Source of the DNA: Pelmatolapia mariae
Lineage: Eukaryota > Chordata > Actinopteri > Cichliformes > Cichlidae
Length of the DNA: 64,000 nucleotides
Direction: 5' to 3'
NCBI RefSeq assembly: GCF_036321145.2
Contig: NC_086246.1
Location: forward strand, 35,370,501-35,434,500
Part shown: positions 28,706 to 43,406 of the stretch, piece by piece
Numbering within the stretch: position 1 is the first letter of the stretch
How the letters are laid out: each line of letters starts with the position of its first letter
Notes under the pieces: model-generated
Told to the model about the DNA's origin: nothing
The model's database searches: none
Seen by the model: only the letters and a program-made list of their open reading frames with translations
Position numbers and translations under genes: made by a program

Positions 28706-31700
28706 CTTAAATTAAAAAAACAAGAAGAACAAAAACAAAACCAGATAGTTAATTAAAGTAGTCTTTTAATTACAAATTTTAAAGGCTCAAAGCAAAAAAA
28801 ACAAAAAAAAACAATGCTCAACAGTCACATCTATAAAAATCTGTACAGCTGAGCATTGAGCAGAGGTATGCTACATATGCTACCCATTCTCTTATTTTAA
28901 CACCGTCAAGCTCACAGGAGTCCACTGACTTTAATCTAAAACCATGTCTAATGCAAATGGAATTTATTGCATTGATCACTAAAATATTTGCATATGTTGT
29001 TCATAAAGTTTAAAAGTTAATTCACTAATAAATACACACAAAGGTCGTCCTTCCACTTCAACAACAGACACAAGCATTCCAGCAGCTTTAAATCGACTCA
29101 GGCCAAAGGCTCCCAGCTGCAAAGGGATTTGAGTGGAAATCAAAAAAAAAATCTTTTAAAGAGACAAAAAAGTCAAATGTGCCAGCAGCTGACACTAAAA
29201 ACTCGATGACCCTGGAAAGGTTCAGGACTGGTAAACATTGACCATAAAGCAGCCAGCTTGAGCTCATATTTGAAATGAAATCGAACAAAAGCCATGAAAG
29301 AGCATGTCGGGAACCTCTTTCTTCTTGTATGACCGCTGTTTCAGCTGCAGGGCTCATGGGTATTAGCCTGCACTCTGTGGAATAAACCAAAGAGGAAAAA
29401 TTTGCTGAATGCACACAAGTTAGCAGCGATGGGGAGATTAGATACCCCGCTGCAGTACTCTGCAAAATGAAACTGAGTCAGAATGTTCAACACATAGCAA
29501 ATTTTACAGATTAGTAACAGACTAGAGAACAACATTGTTTCTGAAAATGATTTATTTTTGTGAAATAAAACCTATTCAGTTAGCATACATAATTTTTTAA
29601 ATAATGAAAAGTGAAAAATCTAACAATGCAAATTAGCTTTAAAGTGTTGGATCAAAATTTAGATATCTACCAAAAAAAAAAAAAAAACCGGTAACAAACC
29701 CACCCAAAACTGAGATGCATACACTTCCAGTCAAGTTAAAGTTGTTGTTGTTTTTTAACTATTTTTCTCCCTTGTGAATAGGGGAGCAGCTGAAAGTACC
29801 TGTGTTTTATATTATAAAACCATGAAAGCTATGAACAAGACTTTTGTTTCTATGCAGGAGTGTTCTAAACTGTAGACTCTTCAAAGTAAATTCCCACTTT
29901 TCGCACATATGCTGAGCAGTTTTTTGTTACTCTTCTTTCACTCTGCTCTCCAACTCATCTTAAACCGTATCATTGATTTTAGCTTGTGATCAGATGCAGC
30001 TTTATCGCTCTGTCTCTTGGTCAAACAGCCCTCTCAGAGCCTTGCTGTGTGTTTTTCAGCTCATTGTTCCATTAAAAAAACAGATGAGACACCGTGTCAC
30101 CGCAGGATGTTGTGGTCAGTGTCATGAGCAAAGCCCTTGCCTTCATACTTTGTGTTGGAAACACATGTTGATACTATCGGTTCTCTCTGTCTCATAAACA
30201 CACTGCAGCTGGAGCCAAAAATCTCACATTTGGACTCTTCAGATCAAAAGTCCAGATTTCCTCTGGTCTTTTCAGCAACTCAACCATGATGAACTGATTT
30301 CACATAGTCTGCTCCAAACATTTCTGGTTGAGATGTGTCTGTAGCATGAACTCTGTAAAGCATTAATGTAGCCTCTAATCTCAGGAGCTTTTAAGTGCTG
30401 ATTTTTAAGGCTGGTGACTCTAATAACACTTTCCTACCTGGAGACATCCACACCAAAGTCATTTGATGTTTTTGTGACTTCTCTTGAAGAAACTTTAAAA
30501 GTTCAGAGTTTCAGAGAAAACCCAGAAATACCAGATCCAGATATGGAGGGTGTTTTGACTGCACTGTCTTTAAACAGTAGAATAAATTGAAATATATGTC
30601 ATACATGGTGTATATGAGGTAATCCAATCTATTGTAATTTCCTTGCATGTTCTTTAGGAAACTGCCTATGCAGTAATTATGAACAATAATGATACCTCTG
30701 AAACTGAACATCTGGTACGAAATCAGTGTCAGATGTACACACTACACACCTTTTGTATGATGTTCCTCTAAAGAACAGCTGGTAATTAATTTGACACTTG
30801 ATAATTCAGGCTTTTATTTCAAAGTTAATAATATTTTTTCTGAAAAAAATTTGCATGCATAATGATGATGAAGATATTTTTGTTCTAGGATCAGTGCACA
30901 TTTTTTAGAAAGGATATTTAACAGGGGAAAAAAAAACAATTACTGTGCAGAAAAAAAATAAGTGCAAAATAGTGTTGATATATTGCATTATGGGTTAGGG
31001 TTTTTTTGTTTGTTTGTTTTTTGCAAAAGGGCTCAATAAAGCCCAGATAATGTTTTGGTCACACTCTTCCAAAGAGGATTTTAGAAAACTCAAGACAAAG
31101 ACACAACATTCATGTTGTAGCCACACAAAGATCAAAGCTTTTCATGTATTGCGGATTGTCACAGCTGCTTTTTGTCTTGCCAAGAACTCAGTTTTATTTA
31201 GCTGTTAAGCACAGCTCATAATCTAAAATGTTTCCATTTTTGGACTTTATCTATTGTTATTTTTATTTTCGTTGACATAGAAATTAGAGATGTGCACAAA
31301 CAGATGATTATACTCTGCTGTCCTCTCTAGCCTGCATAGAAATATTAGTCAGTAAATGATTCATATTATATCAAAACTTGAGAAATGTTGGCTCTTGGTG
31401 ATAAGATGTTAAAGAGGCTTGGCAGACAGCAGAACCTGTCTATTTGTAGCAGGAGGTTGCAAACAAGTTGCACAGTAAGACAAATGACAGCCATGTAAAG
31501 AAACATCGGTCTGTGGTAATTTTTCTAGGACAGGAGTGTCAAACCTGCCAGAAAGTCTAATCCATACCACTGCAAAGTGTAAAAACTGCAGCCTATCGTC
31601 AATTACTCCATGTTTTATATCTCCATTATTATAAAATATTTTTACTGGTTCAGCCGACTTGAGGTCAAAGTGGGCTGCATGTGGCACATGAACTAAAAAG

Positions 31701-34700
31701 AGTTTGACACCTCTGTCCTAGAAAATGGGCAGATGTACGTAGGCTGTTAGAGCGAAGTGCCACTCGACTGGATCAATCTGTAACCACATTCTACACAAGT
31801 GCAGACACGTTAACCTGCAAGCAACCTGCAATTCACCAAACCAATCAGACACTGTGTGAGTGTGCTGTCGACACAAAGTGACACACATTTCAGCAGTATT
31901 TAAGATATGAACTGGTTATCGATGAATGTGATTAACACTTTCAACTGACTGGAATTTTTGTACAATGTTTGACACGATGTTCAGTTTTCTCACTGCTGCT
32001 GTTTAGTAATTTTATTTTTTCATGTTTTTCTTCATGTTTTCATTTTCTTTATTTTTTTATAGTTCTGTTTTGTTTTGTTTACTATAAGTTGGCTGTGCAT
32101 ATTAATGGCTGCATGCAGACTACACCTCCTCCACAAAGGTAATAAAGGTGAAAATTGAAGCAGTGAATTTTTATCGGATGCTGGTAGCCAGACTTTACCA
32201 TGTTCCAAAATTCTTTGAACCTTGAGAGTGATTTTGTTTAATATATTCAGGAACCTGAAGCTTCTCACTTCCCCTAAAATCAATCTGAATTGAGTGTTTA
32301 AAGAAAAAAAAATGTGTGTGGAAGAACTCTGTGTATTTGACTGCAGCTGTTGCTTATAAACTTACGAAGCAGTATAAACAATGCCATAACTTCCTTACAG
32401 CCATTTTTTTTTTCTTGTCCTGTCCAGCAGTTTAGCATCGGAATTGTTGTCTGAAGGCCAAAAAATGCCCAACAAATTTACTTTCACAGGTGTAGCATTA
32501 CGATATTCACTATAATGGTCCACCTGGTCGTCATATTTTACTAGAACTTAATTTTTTTATTTTGGATTATTACAACCATAACAGACAAGACTGGGGGACA
32601 GAAACAAAAAAGAAAGAAAATGAAGAAATTTAACAGAAGGAGAAGGAGAGAAAAATAAAGGGGAAGAAGAGGGATGAAGAGAGAAAGGAAGAGAAAGAAG
32701 ACAGGGGAGGGGAGGAACCCAAGGGCACCCCATCCCTGCCAGGTGCCTGACAGAGGCAGGGAGCCTCTGGCGGCAAAACAGCACACACCTAAACATTCAA
32801 CCCCGGACACCGAAGACCACCAATGGCGGCAGGTGGGGGCACCAGCCACTGGCATGGAGTGTAGCGTCAGGAAATAGGCCCCACACCTGGTCCCCCAGGC
32901 CTGACATGTTCTAAGAGAGAGGGGGAGTCTAAGACCTGACTTGACACATAAAAAAAACAGTCATACACAGGTCTTGATGCATGCTCAATCATCCAGGTAA
33001 GTAAATCTGCAAAAGTTGATTCTGTTCATCTGGACATAGCGTTTTCAGTGGGAGAAATGTTTCGTCACTCATCCAAGTGACTTCTTCAGTCTCAGCTGAC
33101 TGCAGGCTTCCCCAATCTTATAAACAGTACATTTGCATAATGACTGAAACTAGCACCAATCACTGGCCCACCCAACCCCACTGCAGAGGAAAGACTACAC
33201 CTGACCCCAACATTCAGTCAACTCCCAGACTACATAAGACAATAGACACCCAGGTTGAGCCCATCCTCCACCTCTGGTAGATCCCACCTCCTGCAGAGTG
33301 GTCTCCTCAAAAGTAGAGAGCACTTGCAAAACATGGTAAAAACCTCCCTGCCAGCTAAAGGGGCCTCCAGTTCCACCAATGCACCGAATCCTCCTGGGCC
33401 CGGGACGGGCCCCAATGCACGCACCAACCCAACTTCCACTAGATGATGGAATCAAAGGAGCTCAGAGAGATTGGCCTGATGCAGCGGCAGAGGCTGTCTC
33501 AAGACTGATATGATCCGACAAATGGTCTCTATATTGGTTTTAAGGTCTCTAAGATTATTTTTATTTGTCGAGTTCATAAGTACAGTCTTCTTAGTGATGC
33601 ATAAGGTGGCGAGAGCCATGTGGACTGTATTCATCTCCATAGTGACATCATCTGGCTGCCCAAAAAGCAAACTAAAGGGGAGGCTGGAATGTTACATTTC
33701 ATACACTTTGAGAAGTCTTCACATATCCGGCACCAAAACCTCTGAACTGGTGGACAGAACCAAAGAGTGTTGATGTAATTGTCAGGTGTATTGCCTTGAC
33801 AGTGTGACCATAGTGCACTCTATGTAGTATTTTGTATTTTATTAATTGTAGATTGGGGTTTCTAATCATTTTAGAGGTTTTTAAACATGTCTGATACCAG
33901 AAGTTGTGGTCAAAGCTGGCTGATAGATCCGCCTCCCATTTCACAATAGGAAGGGATAATGACTCATCTGTTTTCAACAGTGTTTTGTATATTTTAGATA
34001 AGAATTGTAATTCATTTAATTAGGCAAAAATTCCTTTATTAATATAGACTATAATTTGTTGGTGGTCTAAAAATCTCTTCTTGTTAATCCCATATTGTAA
34101 TACTAATATGTCAAATGAAATTAAATTTATTCATTGAAATATATATTCCAAGAACTCAATTCCTTTACCTGCAATCTTTGAAGTCTAGCATATAATTTTT
34201 TTGTAAGATGTCAGAGTTGTTCCAGATAGCTTAAGATTATATATTAATATATATATTCATATTATATTAATGCTTAATCTTAATATTTATGCTTTTAAAG
34301 CATACAAGTCATTTGAGCTAATGAATATTAGGCCCGAAATCTCTACATTATTACATAGTGCCTATTCTATGTCCAGCCGCAGCTCATTTGGAGGCTATGT
34401 TTAACAATCTTGAGATGTATTGTAGCGTGTTGGCTAAGAAGTAGTTGTGAAAGTTAGGCAGATCTAGTCCTCCTCTTGGTCCTATGTAGACTCCAGAGGT
34501 ACACAGGGGGTAAGATGGCCTGAGGGATGGACCCAAGCCAAATAAGGGGAGCCAAGTCTAAAACCGCGGCCTTGCCCCAACTTTTTAACCAGTCATGCTA
34601 ACATTCTGTTTTTATGACACATAATAAAAGTGTTTACTGCCTGGATTTGGTGCTCTTTTGTTCGTTTGGTTTGCTGAATGGAGGAAGAGACACGGCGTCA

Positions 34701-37700
34701 TTATTAATCTAAACTTTCAAAAGCTTATTAAATAGAGGAAAACAAATACTTTGAGTTTGGATGAACCCAACAGTTTCAAAAACCAAATTTGTATAAAGTT
34801 GCAAATAAAAAGTTCCACTTAACTCTATAAATGCTTTTTCTGTATCTTGAGACAATATTGTAGTTTGTTTTTACTGCAAGAACAGTCTGTTAAATTAAGT
34901 AAGCTACATGTATTTATTAATGAATGCCTCCCTGTTATTAAACAAGTTTGGTCAGGATGTATTATGAGGGGTGCTATCTTCTCTAATCTTTTTCAGAGGG
35001 CTTTGTAGATTTCAGGATCATAAACTGTATTCCCAGTTAACTGGGAATACAGGGAATTTTTTGTTTCTTGTTAAAAATTTTGCAGTGGATGTCTTTGTAC
35101 TAGAAATATTCTTTTTTTATCCATAATTTGATTTAATTCTAGTTTTGCTTTACGTATTTTGCTCAACATTTCCTGTTCCAGCGAGGACACACAGGCGTCT
35201 TCTAAGGATTTAATGTTTTTTTCTAATTCATGAATACATTTGTTTTCTCTTTTCATCTTATGTTATGAGAATTAAATTACTTCACCTCTCCTCACAGCTT
35301 TCCCTGACTCCAAGAAAGCAGATGCTGATGTTCCAGGCAGGCCATTATAGTGCAAATATGAAGCCCACTCGTTTTTAAAATATTTAATAAAATCTTCATC
35401 TTTAAGCAATGATGTATTAAATCTCCAGTTTGTGGCAGAATGAACTTGATGAAATAATTCAGACGAGGGTAAGAGTGATGGACATGTGAGAAGACAGTAT
35501 ATTCCCTACTGCTAAGGTGAAGATATTGCTATGCGTTGCAAAGTCCGTAATTTGTGGAATGCCAGTTGTGCTGAGTTCCAGCTGTACTGAGCCTGTCCAT
35601 TTCTTCATTTAGTCCAAATCTGAGGTTGCCCCCAAGAACAAGTGAGCAATCTAGGTGTTCAGAGAGTGCAGTAAAAAAGTGTGGAAGAATGAGGGGTAAT
35701 CAACATTTAGGCCATTTACACAGACAACAGGTAACTTTTTGTTATGTGTAGATAATTTAGTTATTAGAAATCTACACTCTGGGTCTATAACTGTGTTGAG
35801 TACTGTGAAATTAACATTTTATCCTATTTTTATTTTTATGCTGTTGCTACCTCCCTTTGCCTACAGTTATAGCAGGCTGAAAACACATTAAGACACGCAG
35901 GTGTTTTAAGTTCATCTGCAGCTGTGGCAGGTCTATGAGTCTCTTGTAGTAAGACAACGTTTTTTTTAAGCTGGTTAAATATCTTCTACTTTAAAGTCGT
36001 TCTTTTATTGCACGAATATCCTACCCCCAGTGAAGATCAATGCATTTGGAAAACAGACTTGTGCTTGAAGGCCTATGCTTGAACATGTAATGCAATAAAA
36101 CAGCTTTTGCAAACAAGTGTCTAAGAGTTTAATTCATCCTGGTGGTCCCTTTGCAGAGAACAGGTGACATCAGCAGTAACGGGGCCTTTTCAATGGTTTA
36201 AGAGTGTGGAAGAGGCTTGTTAGTAAAACTGAGAATAAAGCAGATCTAGTACTTCTAGATGCTTCTGCTTCTTCTGTTCAGTTTTTATTGTTTAGAGCTG
36301 AAGTTTAATTACATCAATATGACTCACTTTTTATTATTTTTTGATCTCTAATTTACAGTTTTGAGCAGCTGGAAGTAAATGCATATTTTAATCCATAAAG
36401 AAAATTGTTTATCCACAGAAGCTGTTGTTATTCATTTTGATCTTAAAGTATTTACTGGCTAAACTGGGTGAAAAGGTTTAAAGTTGTCTATTTGGGGTGA
36501 AAAAAAATAAAATAAATCAGGGCATGAAAATATACAGCTAAAGACTAAATATATTTACTTTACTTGTGAGTCCCTTACCGGAGGAAGATGCCTTTTATGT
36601 TGGGAGTGCCTTCAAAAGCTGAACCATGAATACTGGAGATGCGGTTATTTTGCAGGTAAATGTATTCCAGAGACTCGGGTAGGTCAGCGGGGATGTGTGT
36701 CATTAGGTTACCAGACAGGTCCAGCGTCTAAAAATAAAAGATGCATAATTAATAACAAACCTCCTGGAAAATTTAGTCTGTATCAAACCATTAGCCCTAC
36801 TTATCTGGAATGAATCATTCTTGGAATGAATGATTCATTCCCAGAATCATTACTTTCACATTTCGCATTGCAGGTTTCTGCAATTGCTGGCAGTGTTATT
36901 GTGCTGCCTTATATTTTGGCGAAGACTACAGCAAGCATATTGTCTTGTATAAATTGTGATGGAAAAATTGTTATACAACAATCTATTTAGGATCATTGAA
37001 TGGTTTTTGCCAGCTGTAGCAATTCCTTAGATTTTTGACTGGTGTTATATCCCAGTAAATATTTCCATTTTTGTCAACATCAAGTTTTAAATAAAAAGTT
37101 TACATTGATAATGTTACTGTAAATGAAAACAATGCCAAGATCCAGCCGTCATTAAGTCAGGTTTTACCATCATACTATGACGAGTCTTGACTTTTAATTT
37201 TATAACATCTAAATCCCTAATGTCCAACCAATAGCCACTTTGCTTGGTATAAAAAATCCTACGTTTGCCCTTTTCTGTACCATACCAAACTGTAATTTAG
37301 TGAAAGATCAGGGAGGAACCTAGTACTAAACCTTCATATAGTTTCTAAATATTCAGATTCATGCAGTATACAGCATCATTGCCAAGCTTCTTTTTTTTCA
37401 GTGACTATCCCACTTGTGTCTCTTCCACTCACTGTGAGCGCAGTGAGCTCCATCCAGGCTCCCTGGTAGACTGAGTTCAGCTTCATCTGGTTATCACTCA
37501 GGATCAGCTTTCGTAACTTCTCCATCTTTGTCAGCGTACCATCTGGTATAGAGTTGATCAGGTTGTTCTTGATTTCGAGCACGTGCAGACTGCGAGGAAG
37601 ACCCCTGGGCATTGAGGTAAGGCTGTTCCCCGACAGGTCCAGGGTTTCCAGCAGACGTAGCTTTCTAAAAGCCTCACGGTGCATCTTGGGGCTGGTAAGC

Positions 37701-40700
37701 TTATTGTAGCTGAGGTTGAGTTCTATCAGCGTGTACAACAAGGTTAAGTCGTTGCGGCCAATTTCAGAAATAGAGTTATGGAGCATCATTAAGGTCTTTG
37801 CTCGCCGAGGCAAGCCTCTGGGAACACGCTCCAGCAAATTGTTGTGCATGTGAAGAGTGTGCAGCTTTTTCAAGCCCTAGTGAAAAGCAAATTTAAGATT
37901 TCAAATGGGTGATCCACTGTTGCATAATGTTCATTGCCATGCTCTTGTACAAATTACTCCTTCCAACTTGTCCTTACAGTTGAAATTGGGTCATTTATAT
38001 CATCGATATTTACCTGGAAAGCAGCTGGGTGGATAGAACGGGAACGAAGTTTGTTATTGTGGAGGAGCAGGTATTCAAGATTTCGGGCTGACGTTAGAGC
38101 ATCTCCAGGGATACTGCGGATGTCGTTCTTCTCCAAGTGTAGCAGCACAAGACTGCGAGGGAGACCCTTTGGGACAACGCTGAGGTTGTTATTTGACAAA
38201 TCCAAACACTCAAGGCTGCTGAGTTGGCTACAAACAAAGAAAAGGAAGGATATGATGTTGTCTTTGTAGAGAGTTTGCCCTTGAAAGGATAGTTTTGAAA
38301 TGTACACAACTGGCAATGGCAAGATGTTGAAATCTGTTTATTGATAAACTTCATGAGTGAAGATTTTTGTCCACCTGAAAGTCTCATTGTCCATGCCCTC
38401 ATTGCTGAGAAGGTTGTTCTGAAGATATAATTCTCTGAGATTGGGCAAGCTGTCAAAAGCTCCTGCTGGGATTTTCTCCAGCTTGTTCCTCTGTAACAAA
38501 AGAATATTAACATTGTTAATGTAAGGTGGAATCACAAAGTTCAGCAACTGAACCCACAAAAAGAAGAAATCATAGCTGGGTTAAATTTGGCCAATTTCCC
38601 ATGATAGGTAGAGCCTTTTGCCTACCTGCACCACTTCAAGTGTTGCTTTTTATGCAATTTTCTGAAAGTAGTGTTCTGACTATCTGCACTGCAGATGTAC
38701 TGAGACGGGATCTGCTTAAAGATGAGAGCAAACATCAAGTTCTTTGTCAAAATGACCTGATTTTATAGTCAAGGATTGTCTGGAATAGAAAGCTGGAGAC
38801 CAAGGAGATGTTGTCAATCAAAAAGTCCAGTGTCAAAGTTCAACAGAGGCACACCAGGAGCACACTCCTTGTTTTTTTGGGACATTTACTAAGTTGTTCA
38901 CCATGATATCCTCTCCTTGGGACGGTCAACACAGAATTGTACTGTGACATTGTGTGGGATGTACAGGGTGGGCCATTTATATGGATACACCGTAATAACA
39001 TGGGAATGGTTGGTGATATTAAAGTCCTGTTTGTGGCACATTAGTATATGTGAGGGGGCAAACTCCTCAAGATGGGTGGTGACCATGGTGGCTATTTAGA
39101 AGTCGGCCATCTTGGATACAACTTTTGTTTTTTCAATAGGAAGAGGGCCATGTGACACATCAAACTTATTGGTAATGTCACAAGAAAAACAATGGTGTGT
39201 TTGGTTTCAACGTAACTTTATTCAGTTATGAGTTATTTACAAGTTTCTGACCACTTATAAAATGTGTTCAATGTGCTGCCCATTGTGTTGGATTGTCAAT
39301 GCAACCCTCTTCTCCCACTCTTCACACACTGATAGCAACAACGCAGGAGAAATGCCAGCACAGGCATCCAGTATCCGTAGTTTCAGGTGCTGCACATCTC
39401 GTATCTTCACACCATAGATGACCCCAAAGATAAAAGTCTAAGGGGGTCAGATCGGGAGACCTTGGGGGCCATTCAACTGGCCCACGACGACCAATCCACT
39501 TTCCAGGAAACTGTTCATCTAGGAATGCTCGGACCTGGCACCCATAATGTGGTGGTGCACCATCTTGCTGGAAAAACTCAGGGAACGTGCCAGCTTCAGT
39601 GCATAAAGAGGGAAACACATCATCATGTAGCAATTTCAAATATCCAGTGGCCTTGAGGTTTCCATTGATGAAGAATGGACCCACTATCGTTGTACCCCAT
39701 ATACCACACCAAACCATCACTTTTGATGTTCCAACAGTCTTGGAGGGATCCATCCAATGTGGGTTAGTGTCAGACCAATAGCGGTGGTTTTGTTTGTTAA
39801 CTTCACCAGTCACATAAAAGTTTGCCTCATCACTGAACAAAATCTTCTGCGTGAACTGAGGGTCCTGTTCCAATTTTTGTTTTGCCCATTCTGCAAATTC
39901 TGTGCGCCGATCTGGGTCATCCTCGTTGAGATGCTGCAGTAGCTGGAGTTTGTAAGGGTGCCATTTGTGAGTAGCTAATATCCGCCGAGGGGATGTTCGA
40001 CTAATGCCACTCTCCAGTGACATGCGGCGAGTGCTACGCTGTGGGCTCTTGCTGAATGAAGCTAGGACAGCCACTGATGTTTCTTCATTAGTGACAGTTT
40101 TCTTGCGTCCACATTTTGCCAAAACTGAACCATTTTCACGAAACTTAGCAAGCAGTTTGCTAACTGTAGCATGGGAGATGGGTGGTCTCGTAGGGTGTCT
40201 TGCACTGAAATCTGCTGCAATGACCCGGTTACTGCGTTCACCAGATATCAACACAATTTCGATCCGCTCCTCACGTGTTAACCTCTTCGACATGTTAATG
40301 GCTGTGAACAAAGAGAAACTTGTAAATAACTCATGAAAGAATAAATTTACGTTGAAACCAAGCACACCATTGTTTTTCTTGTGACATTACCAATAAGTTT
40401 GATGTGTCACATGGCCCTCTTCCTATTGAAAAAACAAAAGTTGTATCCAAGATGGCCGACTTCTAAATGGCCACCATGGTCACCACCCATCTTGAGGAGT
40501 TTGTCCCCTCACATATACTAATGTGCCACAAACAGGACTTTAATATCACCAACCATTCCCATGTTATTACGGTGTATCCATATAAATGGCTCACCCTGTA
40601 CTATAGGCAACATTGTAAACTGGCAAACAGTTTGTCAAAAACAGACATCCGCAACACAATTTTTGCTCACCTCCTGCTCTTTTTGCCTGAATTTGGTTCC

Positions 40701-42849
40701 TGCTACTTTAAGTTAAAGGGTCGCTGTTTGAAACATGGGAAAAATTGTCTGTAGCCAGGTACACACACACATACACATAAATATATATACTACCGGTCAA
40801 AAGTTTTAGAACACCCCAATTTTATTGGTTTTTTATTGGAAAGTTTTTTATTGGAAATTACGCCGTTTAATGTCTCATTGCACTCTGAAATGAAAGAATA
40901 GTACAAATAAGAAATTGGAGTTAAAAAAAAATATGCAATCAATTTATAGACAAAAATGTATTCTAAACTTTTGACCCTTCAAAGTAGCCACCTGTGGCAG
41001 ATATAACAGCTTCTTTCTACAACAGAAATCAAATATTCTTCAGAAAGTTCTTCCCATATCTATTTCAGACGTTCCCATAAATGTGTGGCACTTGTAGACC
41101 GCTTTGCTTTCACACTTCTGTCCAGTTCATGCCAGACCAGCTTGATGGGGTTTAATACCAGAGATTGCGCTGGCCACTCCATATTTTCAAGCTTACTATC
41201 TTGTTCTTTTTACCTCAGGGTAGTTCAGGCATGGGTTGGACTTGTTTTGGGTCATTATCTCGCTGCAGGATGAACCCCTGACCAACTAGGCGCATACCAT
41301 TGGGTATTGCATGGCACTGCAGAATGCAGTGGTAGGTTTTGGGTCGGGAAGCTTCTCACTCTATACAAGTCTTCCAGTCTTCAGTAGTCCAATGGTGCTG
41401 TTTCATGGTCCAGGCAAGTCTCTTTGTCTTATTCTGTCATCTTAGTAATGGCTTTCTTTCTGCAACTTGTCCTGTCAAACCCGCAGCACAAAGTCTTCTC
41501 TTAACAGTTGAAGCTGAGACTTGCTTACCACGGCCAATATTAAGCTGTGCTTGAAGCTGTTGCATTGTGAGATGCCTATCACGCAAGCTGTTAACTCTCA
41601 GAAACTTGTCGTCTGCTTCAGGTGTGGCTCTGGTTCTGCCAGACCTCTTCCTGTCAGAGTTTGCCCCAGGTTCTAAGTGCCTTTTGATGGTGAAGGAAAC
41701 TGTACTTACTGACACCTTAACTTTCTTTGCAATTTCTCTGTAGGAAAGACCTACAGGTGTTTTGATGGTCTGTCTCTCTTCCATTGTTAATTGCCTTTTT
41801 ATTACCATTTTTGTAGCAACACACTACTTTCTGCAGTACAATACTGTTCAACTGATGCTCACAAGGGTATGGTACCACAGTGTGTTCAAACACTGGGGTT
41901 CTAAGTTATCGAGAAAGCTGGAACATCTGTAGGAATTACTAGCACCAGCTTTCAAGGCTTGGTCAACCTCCATTGCTGCAGAACAGCTTTAAATTGTATG
42001 TGTGCATACTATAGATATGTAAAGCACTTGAAATGGTGCAGTGATGCCCAAGGTGACTACCTACAGGCCAAATTTAAATCAGGTAAGGTTTTTGCATTTT
42101 TATGTACAAAGCTTTAGTTTAGGATTACATCTGTACATTTTTGAATTAAACAAACATCTTAAACCCTCTACTGTCCAAGTATAATGCGATGTTAAACCTT
42201 CAGATGAAGACGGTAAAGAGTCGGAGGCAGGTTCTTGGGAACAACCCTCAAGAAGTTGCTAGACATGGTTAGGATCTCCAGGTTGTCAGAAGCATTGAAC
42301 ATATGTTCAGGGAGACCTGCATCAGTCAGCTTGTTGTTATGGAGATACACAGACCTGGGAACCACGACCATGAGACATATGTTAACTGAGTAACTCAAGG
42401 AATCTGGGGTAAATTTAAACAAACATGCACATCTCTTACCTCAATTTTGGCTTATGACCAAATGTATATGGAAAGATCCTTGTAAGCTGATTAGCAGCGA
42501 AATCAGCACTGACCAAAGAGGGGGGCAGGACCTTTGGTGCTAAGGTGAGCTGCAAGCACAAAAAACCATGACAGGACATGATGTTGAGCATTTTTAATAA
42601 AATAATCAAGCAATATGGTTTGCTATGAAGTTATTTGTACTATCAGACCAAGAATAATGTGCTCCAGTTTTAGTAAGTATAATTCTTGTATTTTATTTGA
42701 ATGTTATTTATCAACCCATCTCTGTGCAATGCACCCATAGATTATACATGTGTCTTACTGACAAAGCTTGCTAGCTCTGTCTGATCCAAATACTGTCAGT
42801 GGTCAAAATGTTATGTCACATATACATATATATATACACACACACATAT

Positions 42850-42935
<86 letters not shown>

Positions 42936-43406
42936 ATAGGTCCCTCATCCTATTCATGTAACCCCTTCCGCCAGACCGAGCTAAGATCCTGTGGGACTTC
43001 CAGATACAGACGGACAAAATGGTGGTGGCTAACCAACGGGACATAGTGGTGGTAGACAAACAGGAGAAGACGGCCGTAGTGATCGATGTAGCGGTTCCGA
43101 ATGACAGCAACATCAGGAAGAAGGAACACGAGAAGCTGTAGTAATACCAAGGGCTCAGAGAAGAGCTCGAGAGGATGTGGAGGGTGAAGGTAACGGTGGT
43201 CCCCGTGGTAATCGGAGCACTAGGTGCGGTGACTCCCAAGCTAGGCGAGTGGGTCCAGCAGATCCCGGGAACAACATCGGAGATCTCTGTCTAGAAGAGC
43301 GCAGTCCTGGGAACAGCTAAGATACTGCGCAGGACCCTCAAGTTCCCAGGCCTCTGGTAGAGGACCTGAGCTTGAAGGATAAACCGCCCATAGGGGCGAA
43401 ATGGGT

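Larger units (their letters stand above)
28706..32549. other. podn intron 9, 3' part
   Basis: Non-coding intron sequence, AT-rich with poly-A/T runs. It carries a Tc1 relic (30208-30425) and a small hAT-like MITE (31531-31714), listed separately. No host exon seen. Confidence 0.5.
32550..36050 (-). mobile_element. L1/Tx1-type LINE fossil in podn intron 9
   Basis: On the - strand, pieces of an L1-like ORF2 appear in the right order: endonuclease motif VVLLQETH (about 35930), linker helix LEKNIKSLEDACVSSLEQEM ending KIFLVQR-like (35256-35071), RT entry with a KIAPLIIHPDQ-like piece (about 34970), SQDTEKAFIELSG (about 34850, decayed D-x-KAFD box) and the C-terminal region ADLSASFDHNFWYQTCLKT, NLQLIKYKILHRVHYGH (33977-33700). 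T-rich DNA at 32550-32570 is the expected A-tail complement. At about 3.5 kb it is shorter than a full ORF2 with UTR, and frames are broken. A second repeat (32972-33180) interrupts it. Confidence 0.75.

Noticed and set aside
29420..29455. agattagataccccgct resembles the conserved 12S rRNA loop, so perhaps a nuclear mitochondrial insert
   Set aside because: Only about 12-13 bases match; the flanks do not resemble 12S rRNA on either side.
32541..32855. 104-codon frame on the - strand with Leu/Phe/Ser-rich composition resembling a membrane protein
   Set aside because: It is the complement of a polypurine tract; the hydrophobic composition follows from T/C-rich codons.
33195..33455. Overlapping GC-rich frames on both strands
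   Set aside because: They lie within the LINE 3' region, lack homology to anything I know and have no splice or start context.
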